The notes under the pieces: generated by a model | The model's input: only the letters and a program-made list of their open reading frames with translations | The model's database searches: none | Told to the model about the DNA's origin: nothing | Shown: one piece after another, positions 1 through 9,500 of the stretch | Position numbering within the stretch: the first letter of the stretch is position 1 | Layout of the letters: each line of letters starts with the position of its first letter | Made by a program: the position numbers and the translations under genes | Assembly (NCBI GenBank): GCA_002309955.1 | Contig: DBXQ01000070.1 | Location: 1-37,316, forward strand | Reading direction: 5' to 3' | Source of the DNA: Bacteroidales bacterium UBA1208 | Lineage (GTDB): Bacteria > Bacteroidota > Bacteroidia > Bacteroidales > P3 | Length of the DNA stretch: 37,316 nt

Positions 1-2339
1 TTGATGGTCAGGTGCAGGGTGACGGTACTATCGCAACCTACTGAATTGAGAGTGGAGAATTGAGGACTGAGTGTAGTGGCAGTGTAGGTGGTTCCGTGCC
101 ATGTGTAGCTATCGCAGGCGGTGACAGTCTCGGTAGTGTATATTCCGTCGGTGATGACGAGTTGTAAGGTGACAAGGCTGTCGCAGCCTACGGCGTTGGT
201 CATGGAGAGTTGGCGAATGGTGTCGGTGGCGTAGGTCTGGCCGTCAATCCATGTATAGGGACGGCAGGTGGTTAGCTGCTGTATGTGTTGAGTTGATTGC
301 TTCACGGTGAGGTGGAGGCTGTAAATGCTGTCGCAGCCGCCTAACACTGCTCCTGTGGTGCTGTCGTTATAGGTGCCGCTGGCGGTCAACATTTGTCCGT
401 GCCAGTAGAAACTGTCGCAAGCTGTCACGATTCGGCTTGTGATACGATTCACACAGCTGTTGCTCCATACTGCATAGAGGGTCTGGTCGCTGCTGAAGTT
501 GGCTATGTCGCCATCGACAAACAAAGGTGTGGTGTCGGTGGAATGAGTTGCCCATCCAGCGAAGTAATAGCCTTCGCGAGTGAAGGTGGAGCTGTTTATC
601 ACCACGTCTTCGCCAGAACAGACGCGCTGAGTGGGCATGGCTCCTGTTCCGCCGTTGGGCAGGAAGGTCAGCGTGTGGGAGGGTTTGACGGTGAGATTCA
701 GAACGGCTATACTGTCGCAATTCTGAGAGTTGAGAGTTGATAGTTGAAAGTTGAAATTGCCTGATGTCTGGGTGGAACTGCTGAGAATGTTGAAGCCGTT
801 GGCGGTGTAGGCGGTGTTGGGACAGACAGTGTCATAGACATAGCCGGTGTCGGTGTGGGCGGTGGCGAAGGAGGAGAGACGTATTGAGTCATGCACTATA
901 ATGGTGGTGTCGTTTGTGAGTGGTTCTCCGTTGAGGGAGAAAGCCACGTTGCTGTAGCAAGGGGAGGAGGAGAGGTGGATGCTGAGGGTGTCGAAATGGT
1001 TCAGCATCCCTCCAGTGGGAGTGGAGGTCTCGATAGTGGTGCCGGGGGCTGCCTCGACGGTTAGCGGATACTGTTTCAGTGCCATTTCAGCGACAAGTGT
1101 GTGGTTCTTGTCGGCAACAAGAGTGAGGAGAGTGTCAGTGCCTTGCGGGATACCAGACTCTGACCAGCGGGATAGGGTGTAGCCTTCAGTGGGATGCAGG
1201 ATTAGATGGGCAGTGTCGCCTACTGCGAAAGTGCCTGTTCCCTCAATGGTAGCGGCACCTGCAGGAGTGACCGAGGCAAGCAGGCTGACATGTAGGCTGC
1301 CGAAGAGGGTGTCGGGACCGTTCTTCATCGGCTCGACGTTGCCCACGTTGTCTTCGGCGATGGAGAAGAAGGTGTACTGTACGTTGGGTTGCTTCTCTAT
1401 GATGGCGGTGTCGCCAGGGAGGTAACGTCCTGCAAAGCGGTAGGCACTGCCGTTGGTGGTGTAGTAGAGGCGGTAGGCGGCGATGCCTGTAGTGTCGTCC
1501 GTTCCGGAGAATACAACCCGTACGCTATCACTCGTTCCCTCCGGGGAAGGGTTAGTGGTGGGTTCTTCGAGGACTCTGCAATAACTTGTTGGAGCCACCG
1601 CGTCGACAGTATTGACCCAGAGGTTGGTCTCAATAGGCTCGTTGATGTCGAAGACGATGGAGGCCTGTGCAGCAATGGTGTCGCCTGTGTGGCAGAGGAC
1701 GGTCTTGGGCTTGATGGAGAACGACACGTAGCCCTCGCCCGCGTGTGTCGAGTCGTTGACGGCGAGGAATCCTCGGTCGACCTCTATGGGGGCGACACCT
1801 GTTGCGGGGTCGATGCTGGAAAAAATCCAGAACGCCTCGTTGGTAGTGATGTCGATACCCGCCACCACATCAACATAGAGATTCATCTCATCTACAAGGT
1901 CGAGGCGTGTCTGGTATTGCAACGGATACCCTTCCACGGGGAAGACACGGTTGCCGAACCCGAAGGTGCCAATGCCGAAGTCGGCAGGATTCATCAGTGG
2001 GTCTAACGAGAGCCGTATCGTCACCATCTGCGCGGAGGCCGACGCCTGTTCGGGGTCATTCTCGAAATAGACGGTGTACGGCAACCGCTGCGTGGCAGAA
2101 ACCCACCGCACGGTATCTCCATTGGCAATAAACATCCAGCCGTCAATACCCACAATTTCATTGGGGTCTTTGGATGTAGTGTTATCATGCTCGGAATGGG
2201 CAGCTGCACCATCTCCCACGCTTTCTTCTCCAGTATCTCCATTAGAACCATCATTTCCACTACCACAAGGACTTTGTGCATACAAGGCTGGTTGAATAAA
2301 AAGTGCTAGTATTAGTGTAATTATTTTTACTAATCTCAT
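1..2339 (-). CDS. Large secreted adhesin-like protein, 3' end outside window (partial)
   Basis: An open frame starts with ATG at 2339 and reads through the left edge, giving 779 codons with no stop. Residues 1-22 form a signal peptide (hydrophobic core, ending YAQS). A short Gly/Asp/Ser-rich linker follows, then a domain beginning KDPNEIVG (about 52-230) with a FENDP motif; I recognise this type from giant secreted Bacteroidota proteins but cannot name a function. Residues about 350-420 resemble a divergent InlB B-repeat (YTLSRW). Residues about 553-613 look like an InlB/Flg_new repeat (NGGTGAMP, GYYFAGWA). Four 40-60 residue repeats ending in the pattern (G/N)CDS followed by a beta strand (LHLTV, LQLVI, LHLTI) fill much of the C-terminal part seen. 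A T9SS sorting domain may lie beyond the edge. It is the last visible gene of a leftward cluster, 51 nt after the RHS gene. The role is probably surface adhesion, which is an inference. Confidence 0.8.
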   Translation of the reverse strand, partial: MRLVKIITLILALFIQPALYAQSPCGSGNDGSNGDTGEESVGDGAAAHSEHDNTTSKDPNEIVGIDGWMFIANGDTVRWVSATQRLPYTVYFENDPEQASASAQMVTIRLSLDPLMNPADFGIGTFGFGNRVFPVEGYPLQYQTRLDLVDEMNLYVDVVAGIDITTNEAFWIFSSIDPATGVAPIEVDRGFLAVNDSTHAGEGYVSFSIKPKTVLCHTGDTIAAQASIVFDINEPIETNLWVNTVDAVAPTSYCRVLEEPTTNPSPEGTSDSVRVVFSGTDDTTGIAAYRLYYTTNGSAYRFAGRYLPGDTAIIEKQPNVQYTFFSIAEDNVGNVEPMKNGPDTLFGSLHVSLLASVTPAGAATIEGTGTFAVGDTAHLILHPTEGYTLSRWSESGIPQGTDTLLTLVADKNHTLVAEMALKQYPLTVEAAPGTTIETSTPTGGMLNHFDTLSIHLSSSPCYSNVAFSLNGEPLTNDTTIIVHDSIRLSSFATAHTDTGYVYDTVCPNTAYTANGFNILSSSTQTSGNFNFQLSTLNSQNCDSIAVLNLTVKPSHTLTFLPNGGTGAMPTQRVCSGEDVVINSSTFTREGYYFAGWATHSTDTTPLFVDGDIANFSSDQTLYAVWSNSCVNRITSRIVTACDSFYWHGQMLTASGTYNDSTTGAVLGGCDSIYSLHLTVKQSTQHIQQLTTCRPYTWIDGQTYATDTIRQLSMTNAVGCDSLVTLQLVITDGIYTTETVTACDSYTWHGTTYTATTLSPQFSTLNSVGCDSTVTLHLTI
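42..73. repeat. Heptanucleotide tandem repeat tract 1 (in adhesin gene)
   Basis: About four degenerate 7-bp units (GAATTGA, GAGTGGA, GAATTGA, GGACTGA on the plus strand). It is translated in frame on the minus strand as a QFSTLNS-type peptide just before a GCDS motif. Confidence 0.6.
723..757. repeat. Heptanucleotide tandem repeat tract 2 (in adhesin gene)
   Basis: Five 7-bp units on the plus strand: TGAGAGT twice, TGATAGT, TGAAAGT, TGAAATT. The minus strand encodes FNFQLSTLNSQ within one of the CDS-motif repeats of the adhesin. Confidence 0.75.
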
Positions 2340-2390
2340 TTTATGATATATTATTATTGGTTACTTAGTGATTGTTGATTATTAATTTCA

Positions 2391-5300
2391 TCAATGAGCG
2401 ATGATATAATTCCCTTCACCAGGTATAGTGATATGAGTCCCTTTTCCTGGATTATTGTATCTAGAGGAGGGGGTGTTTTTTGAAGAATTGCTGGGTTTAT
2501 AGGTATTATTGGGTTTAGAAGAACCATTAGTGACGGAGGAATTTGTAGAGTTTGTACAATCTCCGGCATAATAACACATATCTTTCCCGCCAGAATTTGA
2601 CAGAGGATCGTTATCGTCCCTGGATCTTTTTGCCCCATCAAACCATTTTTTCAAACTATCAAATCCATTCATCAAATCCTGGAAGTTTTTTCCAAAAAAT
2701 TCCGATACTGTCATTGCCTCATTTGCACCTGGCAATGATAGACCACCCGTGACATTCTTTATAATGTCGCAAATCATTGGATATGTTTCACAGAACCCTT
2801 TTTTTGTTTTTTTTGAACAGTCAACTTTTTCCTTTTTTAGTCCGAGTAAATCAGAATAGATTAAAGGATTGCCCTCAACATATTCATACTGGTTAAAACC
2901 ATCAATGTAAATCATAGGGTCATGTTGCATAAAACGACCAAATGCATGATTTATTGTTCTTGCGCGGAAGTAGTAGAGGCCAGTCTCATAGTCGTATTCC
3001 CGTCCTGTGAAAAGAATGGTGTTGCCAATAGTGGAGGTGGCAATCTCTGTGCCTGCGACGTTGTAGATGATGGGGGTGCCGTAAGGGGCGTAGTCGTAAG
3101 TCTCGACAATGGTACCTGTGCTGTCGGTGATGGCCATGACGCTGCCGAGGTGGTTTTTGTGGTAATAGTAGTCTTGGTTGTTTCGGCGCATGGAGAGGAT
3201 GTCGTCGATGGCGGTGCCGTAGATGTAGGTAGTAGTGTCCGTGGCGGTACGTTCCTCAATGGCTTGCACGCCACGGTAGTAATATTGGATGGTGTCGGTG
3301 GCAGTGGACTTGCTGATGCGACGGTCGAGGGCATCGTATTGGTAGGTGGCGGTGCCGCCGTTGTCCACACTAATCATACGGTTGCGGTAGTTGTACTGGT
3401 AGGTGTGGCTGCCATCGCTGAGCATGTTGCCGTTGCCATCGTATTGCATTGTCTCAGAACCGACGGTGGTATATGCGTTCATATTATTATGAGAATAGTT
3501 GACAACTACGTTGCTTCCGACGGACGAGGACGTCCGTACTCCCAGGCGGTTGCCAAGGGCATCGAGGGTGTATTGCACCTGCTTCAGCGGGTTGGGGATA
3601 ACACCGGAGTTGTTGGCCACGCCACGACGGAATTCTGTCAAGCGGAGGATGGCGTCGTAGGCGTAGGTCTCGCTGCGGTTAGGTCGGAGAGAGTCTATGC
3701 GGGAAAGAATGTTTCCTGCAGGGTCGTAGGAGTAATTTAAATTGAGAATAGAGAATTGAGAATTGAGAGATGAAATGTTGGTCAATTTGTTGGCGGCATC
3801 GTTGGAGAAGGTAGTGTGGTCGCCGTTGGCGTAGGTGCGGGAGGCGAGGTGGTTGGTTGGGGTGTAGGTGAAGGTGGCGATGGTGTCGGGTGAATTGAAA
3901 ATTGTCGATAGTCGGCCACGGAGGTCGTAGTGCTCCTCAATTGTTCTGCCACTGGGGTAGGTAATCTGAATATGACCATTTCTTTGTTCATATTCATAAT
4001 TGAGAGTTGAAGGTTGAGAGTTGAAGGTTGTTGATATTGTTTCCGAGAGCACTTGACCATTGGCGTCGTAGGTGAAAGTGAGGTTGGCGTTGGCGTTGTT
4101 GGCGGTGAGTAGATTGCCGTTGAGATCGTAGGTGAACTGGTCGCTGCTGCCATCGGGGTAGGTGCGGGAAAGCAGGTTGCCGTTGGCATCGTATGTCATC
4201 ACGGTTTGGTTGCCAGCCTCGTCTTTGTGACGAATCACATTGCCCACAGCATCGTACCAGAATTGCTGGGTTTTGCCATTGGCGAAGGTAATGATGGTCA
4301 ATTGCCCTATTGCATCATATTGATAAAAGGTGGTGTTTCCGTTGGCATCGGTGACGGAGGTCAGGTTGCCGTCGGAATCGTAGGTGTAAGTGGTGACGTT
4401 GTTGAGGGCATCTCTTTCGGAGATAAGTTGACCTATGGTATTGTAAGTGTAATAAGTCGTGTTTCCGTTGGCATCGGTATGAGCGAGCATATTCCCTGCT
4501 AAATCATAACTGTATTGCTCTGTGTGACCCAATGGGTCGGTGGACTGTGTCAGTCTGCCCAAAGCATCGTAGGTCATATGGATGGTATCTCCATTCGCGT
4601 TAATCGAGGCTTTAGTCCTGCCCATGGCATCATAGAGTGTCTTCTGGATAATGCCGTATTGGTCGGCCACCTGTACTTGGCGGGAGTTGGCATCGTATGT
4701 GTAAACTATTTGTCTGCCATTGGGCAGCGTTGCCATAATGAGATTGCCGACAGCGTCATACTCGTAATGGTTGCTGTCGCTGAGGGCATCCACAGCAAGG
4801 ATGACTTGGTTGCGTTCGTTGTATTTCAGACGGATTGCGTTGTTCAAGGCATCCTTTGCTTGAATTGGTATGCCTTGGGCATTATAGACCAACGTCTTTG
4901 TCCCATGCAGTGCATCAATCAATGAATCGGGACGGTTCAGAGCGTCGTAATGAACAGATATTTGTTGCTGCAAGGCATTGACAACATCTGTAATATTTCC
5001 ACGATTGTCACGGGTAATAGAAGTACGATTACCCAAGGGATTGAGATAAGCTGTGGCTTGACCCAGTCTGTCGTAGGATACTTGCTTGGAGGCACCCATT
5101 GGGGATGTTGTAGTGGTTTTTTCGCCGTAGGCATTGTATTGAAAGGAGGAGGTGTTACCTAAAGCGTTAGTCGATGACACCATATTCCCGTATTGGTCGT
5201 AGGTGTAGGTGGTCACGCCACCGAGTGCATCGGTGTTGGATGTCATCTGCCCGTAGGCATCATTGGTTAATTGGATACTGCTGCCCAAGGGGCCATTGAC

Positions 5301-6509
5301 AGCTGTCGGGTTGCCCTGACCGTCGTAGCTGAATGTGTATTGATGACCCAGCTTGTCGGTGTAGGAAGTGGGGTTGCCGTATAGCGGTTCGTAGGTAAAA
5401 TGCTCGGTATAGCCCATCGGGTCGGTCATGCTGAGCATATTGCCGATACTGTCGTATGTGTAGGTGGTGACATTGCCGTTGGCATCCTCGCTGCGGATAA
5501 TGTTGTTGTCGTTGTCGTAAGTGAGCTTGGAGGTATAGCCACAGCAGTTGCCTGTCTTCTCTATCACACGGCCACGGTTGTCCCATCTGTATGTGGTAAA
5601 CTGGTTGTGACCGAAAACCTCGGCTGGTAATAAAGAGTCAGCCCCCATGTAGTCTATTATCACCGTCTGGTTGGAGGCTTGGTCGTAGCGGATGCTCTTG
5701 TCGGTGAGGTCGGTCTTGACACGGTGTACACGGCCTTCGTCGGTGTAAGAGATAAGAGTGCTGTAGCCCGCCTCGTCGGTGAAGCGGTTGATGCGGTTGG
5801 ACTTGTCGTAGCCGTAGTGGACGGTATAGTTCATGGGGTTAGTGACGCTGACGAGGTTGCCAAGGGTGTCGTAGGCATAATACCAAGTCCGGTCACCAAC
5901 GTTAGCTCGGAGAGAGGTCAGGAGGCTGTCGGTCCATGTCAGGATGATGGCACGACCGTTATCATCGCTAATGGAGTCGAGACGGCCGTTGGTATAGGCG
6001 AAATGGAGTGTGTTGTTGTTGCGGTCGCGGATTTGGGTGACGCACTTGGAGAGGGTGTCGGCGAAGATGTACTGCACCCCCTCTTTGGTACGAAGGATGT
6101 AGCCGTTGCTGTCTGCCGTGAGGGTGTGGAACACGCCCGCAGGAGCCGTATAGGTTACATGCGAGCCGCCTGTGTTCCCAGTGTAGGTATCCTTGCGGCC
6201 GTCACCGGTCATGATGGTGACGCCGGAGGAGTCGGCAGTGTAGCGGTACTCATAGCCGAGTGTCCAGCCACGGCCATAGCCGTAGTTGGTGTCGGCATAG
6301 GAGCTGTTGTAGTAGAATACCGCCTCCAAAGGCATGCTGCGGTTGGGGATGCTGAGGTCTGCCCGCTGGTAGAAGAGCACGCCATTGTAACTATTGACAT
6401 AGATGTCGTTAGGACATGATATCTTCGGGCGGATGATATTTTGGGAGTTGAGAGTTGAGAGTTGAAAGTTGAGAATTGTCAACCCTAATATGATGAGTAT
6501 TTGTTTCAT
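2391..6509 (-). CDS. RHS/YD-repeat secreted protein with variable-looking C-terminal tip
   Basis: The product is a 1372-residue protein. The start MKQIL at 6509 is chosen because AGGAGG lies 7 nt upstream (6517-6522) and a signal peptide begins there; an upstream ATG at 6527 overlaps the previous stop but lacks this support. After the signal peptide comes an N-terminal RHS-associated region (YQRADLSIP, GRGWTLGYEY), followed by more than 30 YD-type repeats (YDANGN, YDSIGN). The RHS core is at the end (NHLGSVMAITD, GREYDYETGLYYFRAR, GRFMQHDP, NPLIYSDLLGL). The usual DPxGL is DLLGL here. A tip of roughly 140 residues follows, rich in Asn, Ser and Lys, with no fold I recognise, and its DNA (about 2391-2840) is visibly AT-richer than the core. 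RHS proteins form hollow shells that often carry C-terminal toxins; no immunity-like gene follows. Three 7-bp tandem-repeat tracts are translated within it. Confidence 0.88.
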   Translation of the reverse strand: MKQILIILGLTILNFQLSTLNSQNIIRPKISCPNDIYVNSYNGVLFYQRADLSIPNRSMPLEAVFYYNSSYADTNYGYGRGWTLGYEYRYTADSSGVTIMTGDGRKDTYTGNTGGSHVTYTAPAGVFHTLTADSNGYILRTKEGVQYIFADTLSKCVTQIRDRNNNTLHFAYTNGRLDSISDDNGRAIILTWTDSLLTSLRANVGDRTWYYAYDTLGNLVSVTNPMNYTVHYGYDKSNRINRFTDEAGYSTLISYTDEGRVHRVKTDLTDKSIRYDQASNQTVIIDYMGADSLLPAEVFGHNQFTTYRWDNRGRVIEKTGNCCGYTSKLTYDNDNNIIRSEDANGNVTTYTYDSIGNMLSMTDPMGYTEHFTYEPLYGNPTSYTDKLGHQYTFSYDGQGNPTAVNGPLGSSIQLTNDAYGQMTSNTDALGGVTTYTYDQYGNMVSSTNALGNTSSFQYNAYGEKTTTTSPMGASKQVSYDRLGQATAYLNPLGNRTSITRDNRGNITDVVNALQQQISVHYDALNRPDSLIDALHGTKTLVYNAQGIPIQAKDALNNAIRLKYNERNQVILAVDALSDSNHYEYDAVGNLIMATLPNGRQIVYTYDANSRQVQVADQYGIIQKTLYDAMGRTKASINANGDTIHMTYDALGRLTQSTDPLGHTEQYSYDLAGNMLAHTDANGNTTYYTYNTIGQLISERDALNNVTTYTYDSDGNLTSVTDANGNTTFYQYDAIGQLTIITFANGKTQQFWYDAVGNVIRHKDEAGNQTVMTYDANGNLLSRTYPDGSSDQFTYDLNGNLLTANNANANLTFTYDANGQVLSETISTTFNSQPSTLNYEYEQRNGHIQITYPSGRTIEEHYDLRGRLSTIFNSPDTIATFTYTPTNHLASRTYANGDHTTFSNDAANKLTNISSLNSQFSILNLNYSYDPAGNILSRIDSLRPNRSETYAYDAILRLTEFRRGVANNSGVIPNPLKQVQYTLDALGNRLGVRTSSSVGSNVVVNYSHNNMNAYTTVGSETMQYDGNGNMLSDGSHTYQYNYRNRMISVDNGGTATYQYDALDRRISKSTATDTIQYYYRGVQAIEERTATDTTTYIYGTAIDDILSMRRNNQDYYYHKNHLGSVMAITDSTGTIVETYDYAPYGTPIIYNVAGTEIATSTIGNTILFTGREYDYETGLYYFRARTINHAFGRFMQHDPMIYIDGFNQYEYVEGNPLIYSDLLGLKKEKVDCSKKTKKGFCETYPMICDIIKNVTGGLSLPGANEAMTVSEFFGKNFQDLMNGFDSLKKWFDGAKRSRDDNDPLSNSGGKDMCYYAGDCTNSTNSSVTNGSSKPNNTYKPSNSSKNTPSSRYNNPGKGTHITIPGEGNYIIAH
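3742..3777. repeat. Heptanucleotide tandem repeat tract 3 (in RHS gene)
   Basis: Five 7-bp units (TTGAGAA, TAGAGAA, TTGAGAA, TTGAGAG, ATGAAAT). The minus strand encodes a SSLNSQFSILN peptide between two YD repeats of the RHS protein. Confidence 0.7.
4001..4035. repeat. Heptanucleotide tandem repeat tract 4 (in RHS gene)
   Basis: Five 7-bp units alternating TGAGAGT and TGAAGGT and ending TGTTGAT. The minus strand encodes TTFNSQPSTLN, interrupting the YD-repeat register of the RHS protein. Confidence 0.75.
6442..6478. repeat. Heptanucleotide tandem repeat tract 5 (in RHS signal peptide)
   Basis: Five 7-bp units (TGGGAGT, TGAGAGT, TGAGAGT, TGAAAGT, TGAGAAT). The minus strand encodes LNFQLSTLNSQ at the end of the RHS signal peptide, so the repeat has become part of the secretion signal or its cleavage region. 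Confidence 0.75.
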
Positions 6510-6516
6510 GATTGTA

Positions 6517-6522
6517 CCTCCT
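6517..6522 (-). promoter_or_regulatory. Strong Shine-Dalgarno deciding the RHS start
   Basis: The minus strand reads AGGAGG, followed by 7 nt and then ATG at 6509. Strong Shine-Dalgarno sites are uncommon in Bacteroidota. This one lies at the junction where the upstream gene ends (stop at 6524-6526) and favours MKQIL over the overlapping ATG at 6527. Confidence 0.6.
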
Positions 6523-6523
6523 A

Positions 6524-9500
6524 TCATTTAATTACTCTATAAACTGGGTAGGCATCAAGGGTTCCACGGCCTGGGGTGTCAGGTTTAGTAAAGAATCCAA
6601 ACACCCCTCCACCCCCTGGGGTTACAGGGAATGGATGACCAAGTGGTATTGCAACAGGCTCTGGCGTGGTTTGTTGAGGTGTGGGGTCAGGCCGTTGTAT
6701 TTCTGGGATTTTGATGTCCCGAATGTTCGGAGCGTGATTTTGGTCAGTCCAAGGAAGCATCAGACCTCCATATAATGGACCGCTGATTTCTGGGAATCGT
6801 ACAAATATATCTCCGTTCACCCATTGGTCAGGATTTGAGGTTGGACTAATATATGTCCCTGGGGAAGGACGGATAAGCAGTCCGACGATGTTGAGGTCGG
6901 AGGCTCCTTCGTTGCTATACTCGATATTAATGCCTGTCACTTGTCCAACACGCACTCTGGCGGGTGCTACGATATTAACTGCCAGCCGCGAAGGCAGGTA
7001 TTCACCAATGACAAAGGCATCCTCTTTGGTGGTGACGGTGCCTCCAGGCAATTCGGCCTCCATGTTGTAGATTCCTTCGGGGGCATCAGTAAGATTGAAT
7101 GTGACGTATGCTTCAGACGGATTGACATATCGGACTTTGGAGGCAGGATAGGTGCCATTGACACTGGTGAGACGGAAGTCCATCACCGTGTCGAATCTGG
7201 CACCTGTCACCTTGGTAGTGACACTGCCTGTGTTGGACCCCATGGCGGTATTGACATCGATAATCTCAAAGTCAACTATATCCGCCAGTAGCCGCATGGA
7301 CTGGGTGGTGTTCTCGGTACGGGGCAGGAGATAATAATAATCGTTGTCGGGGATATTGGCTGGAGGACGGAATCCGCGCAGGACACCGCCAGAAGACTGT
7401 GCAGAGGTCATGAAATAGTATGTTCCTTGTCGCAGAGAAGGGATGGTGATGAACTGGGCGGTATCGTCAGGACGGTTGGTGCCGTATTCGTATCCAGTGG
7501 AAGAGGGCATGCCGTTGCGGGTGATATAGAGGCCATTCAGGCACGACTGATTGTCGTTCAAGATAGTCCCAGACTGCTGACCACCGAAGACTGCATTGTA
7601 GCACCCTTGGGAAATTAGAGTGGAGTATAACTTATGGTTGACTAGTATATATACAGGAATATTTCGTGGTTCATGGACTTTTCTAAGATAACCATTAATA
7701 ATATTATAACCATAGAACCCTACAAAAACACGCTTTAATCCAATATAAATATATTCATATTCAGGCAGGTGGAAAGTCTTGAGAGGATCCAAAATTAAGA
7801 ATCGCCCATCATGATAGGTGTTGGCGTAACTGTTTTCTGATGAAAGAATCTGTGACCTCAGCGAAATGGACAGCGTCTTGCCTTCTAATTCGGGTCCAAC
7901 AACCAGTTTATAGTATGCCTTGTTGCCTGAAGTGAGGTTGAACTGTTCTTCCTGTCCTATGACGAGGAAAGGCAGTGAGATGGAAACGGCTGTGGTGGCA
8001 GTACTGGCATTATTGCTGAACGTGACTTCGTTGAATGCCCGCATGACATTGGTCTGGACGATGACATAGTAGTTGCCTTCGGTGAAGCCGTTCTGCACAT
8101 CGTAGATGCCGGAATGCTGTTTGCTGCCATGGGCTTGGAGCGAGTCGTAATAGTTCTGTACGCCTATCAGCACATCGTCGTTGTCGAGAATAGTGTCGGT
8201 AGAGAGATAGATATTATCTTTGATATAGCCCTTGATGGCATTTTCTCCGATGTTCTGTACCACCCAGCTGATGTTGATGGGATTGCCTACGATGACCGAT
8301 GCGTCGGCGGTGATGTTGGTGACGGTCAGGTCGCAGGGGGGTGCAGGTATTACCACAATGAATTGCACCATACTGTTGTCGTCTTCACGACCGCTCTCAT
8401 AGAGGTTGTCATAATAGTCCGCAGCCATCATGAAGGCATAGTTCCCCAGCAGATTGTTGGGGATGACGATTTCGACCGAATCGGAGTAGCTTTCACCAGC
8501 GGGCAGAGAGAGGAATTGCGATACGGTCTTAAGTTGATTGTCGCCACAGAAGAAAGCATGAGACACATACGCATTGACAATATCGCCCTCGCCGGTGTTC
8601 TGGATGGTGTAGTGTATGAGGCAACCTTGTTTCTGGGTAACGGTGTCGTCAATGGTCAGGGCAGTCACTTGCAGGTTGGGCTGTGGAGCAAGGGCTACGA
8701 CAATCGGGCGTGCCAAGGTGTTGTTAGCGTGGGTACGCTCAATGCAAGAATCGTAGATATCGGCACGGGCGATAAGGTAGATGTTGTCAGAGAGTCTGTG
8801 CGGCATCACGGTAGTGAAAGTGGCGGTTTCGGTGCTGTCCAAGGGAACAGACCGTGTGAAAGTCTGGTAAAGAAGAATGTCGTTTGGGGAATAGATACTG
8901 TCTGCCGACAGGTACATGGCACTGCACCACAGATTGCCGTGGGTGGGACGAATCCAGGGCATGATTCCATGGTATCCAGTAGCGTCGGTTGCGTTAAGCA
9001 AAGCCTTCTGGTAATAATTGGTACCATGCCGTATGGCGGTAGTCCAAGACAGGGTGAGCGTGTCGCCTGTGGTGTAGGTAGCAGGAGCCGAAATGCTCTG
9101 TACAGCCAAGTCGAAATCGGTAGGCTGGACATATCGCACGAGAGATACAGTGTTGTTAGATTCGCTTAGTTCTTGGATATTGTTGTTGGCATCAATCTGT
9201 AGCGAGAAGGTGATATTGCCCTGAACCATGGGCGGTATGATTACTGATTGAACATAGTGTTGTGTGTCGCCTACTGCTAATGTCAGTCCATTTGTTCCAT
9301 AGGGTGTTATCTGTATTTGGACAGGACTCCAAATTGTGTCGGAAATCAGTGTTGTGAGGCAAGGAATTTCATAGAGCGAGGCAGCTCTGCCGTCCAAGAT
9401 TTCTCCGTTGTTGGCAATATCAAAAGAGATGGTGGCGGGCTGTCCTGCCTGCACGGTGTCGGGTATCGTTAAGTTGCACAACACAAGGTCGGGAAGGGGA

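Noticed and set aside
2354..2641. 95-codon minus-strand open frame overlapping the RHS tip, considered as an immunity gene
   Set aside because: It lies almost wholly inside the RHS coding frame, in AT-rich DNA, and its translation is low-complexity hydrophobic sequence with no recognisable start context. It looks like a shadow frame.
2922..3740. Long plus-strand open frames opposite the RHS gene
   Set aside because: They arise from the regular codon repetition of YD repeats on the other strand. The translations are Val/Gly-rich without any family motif.
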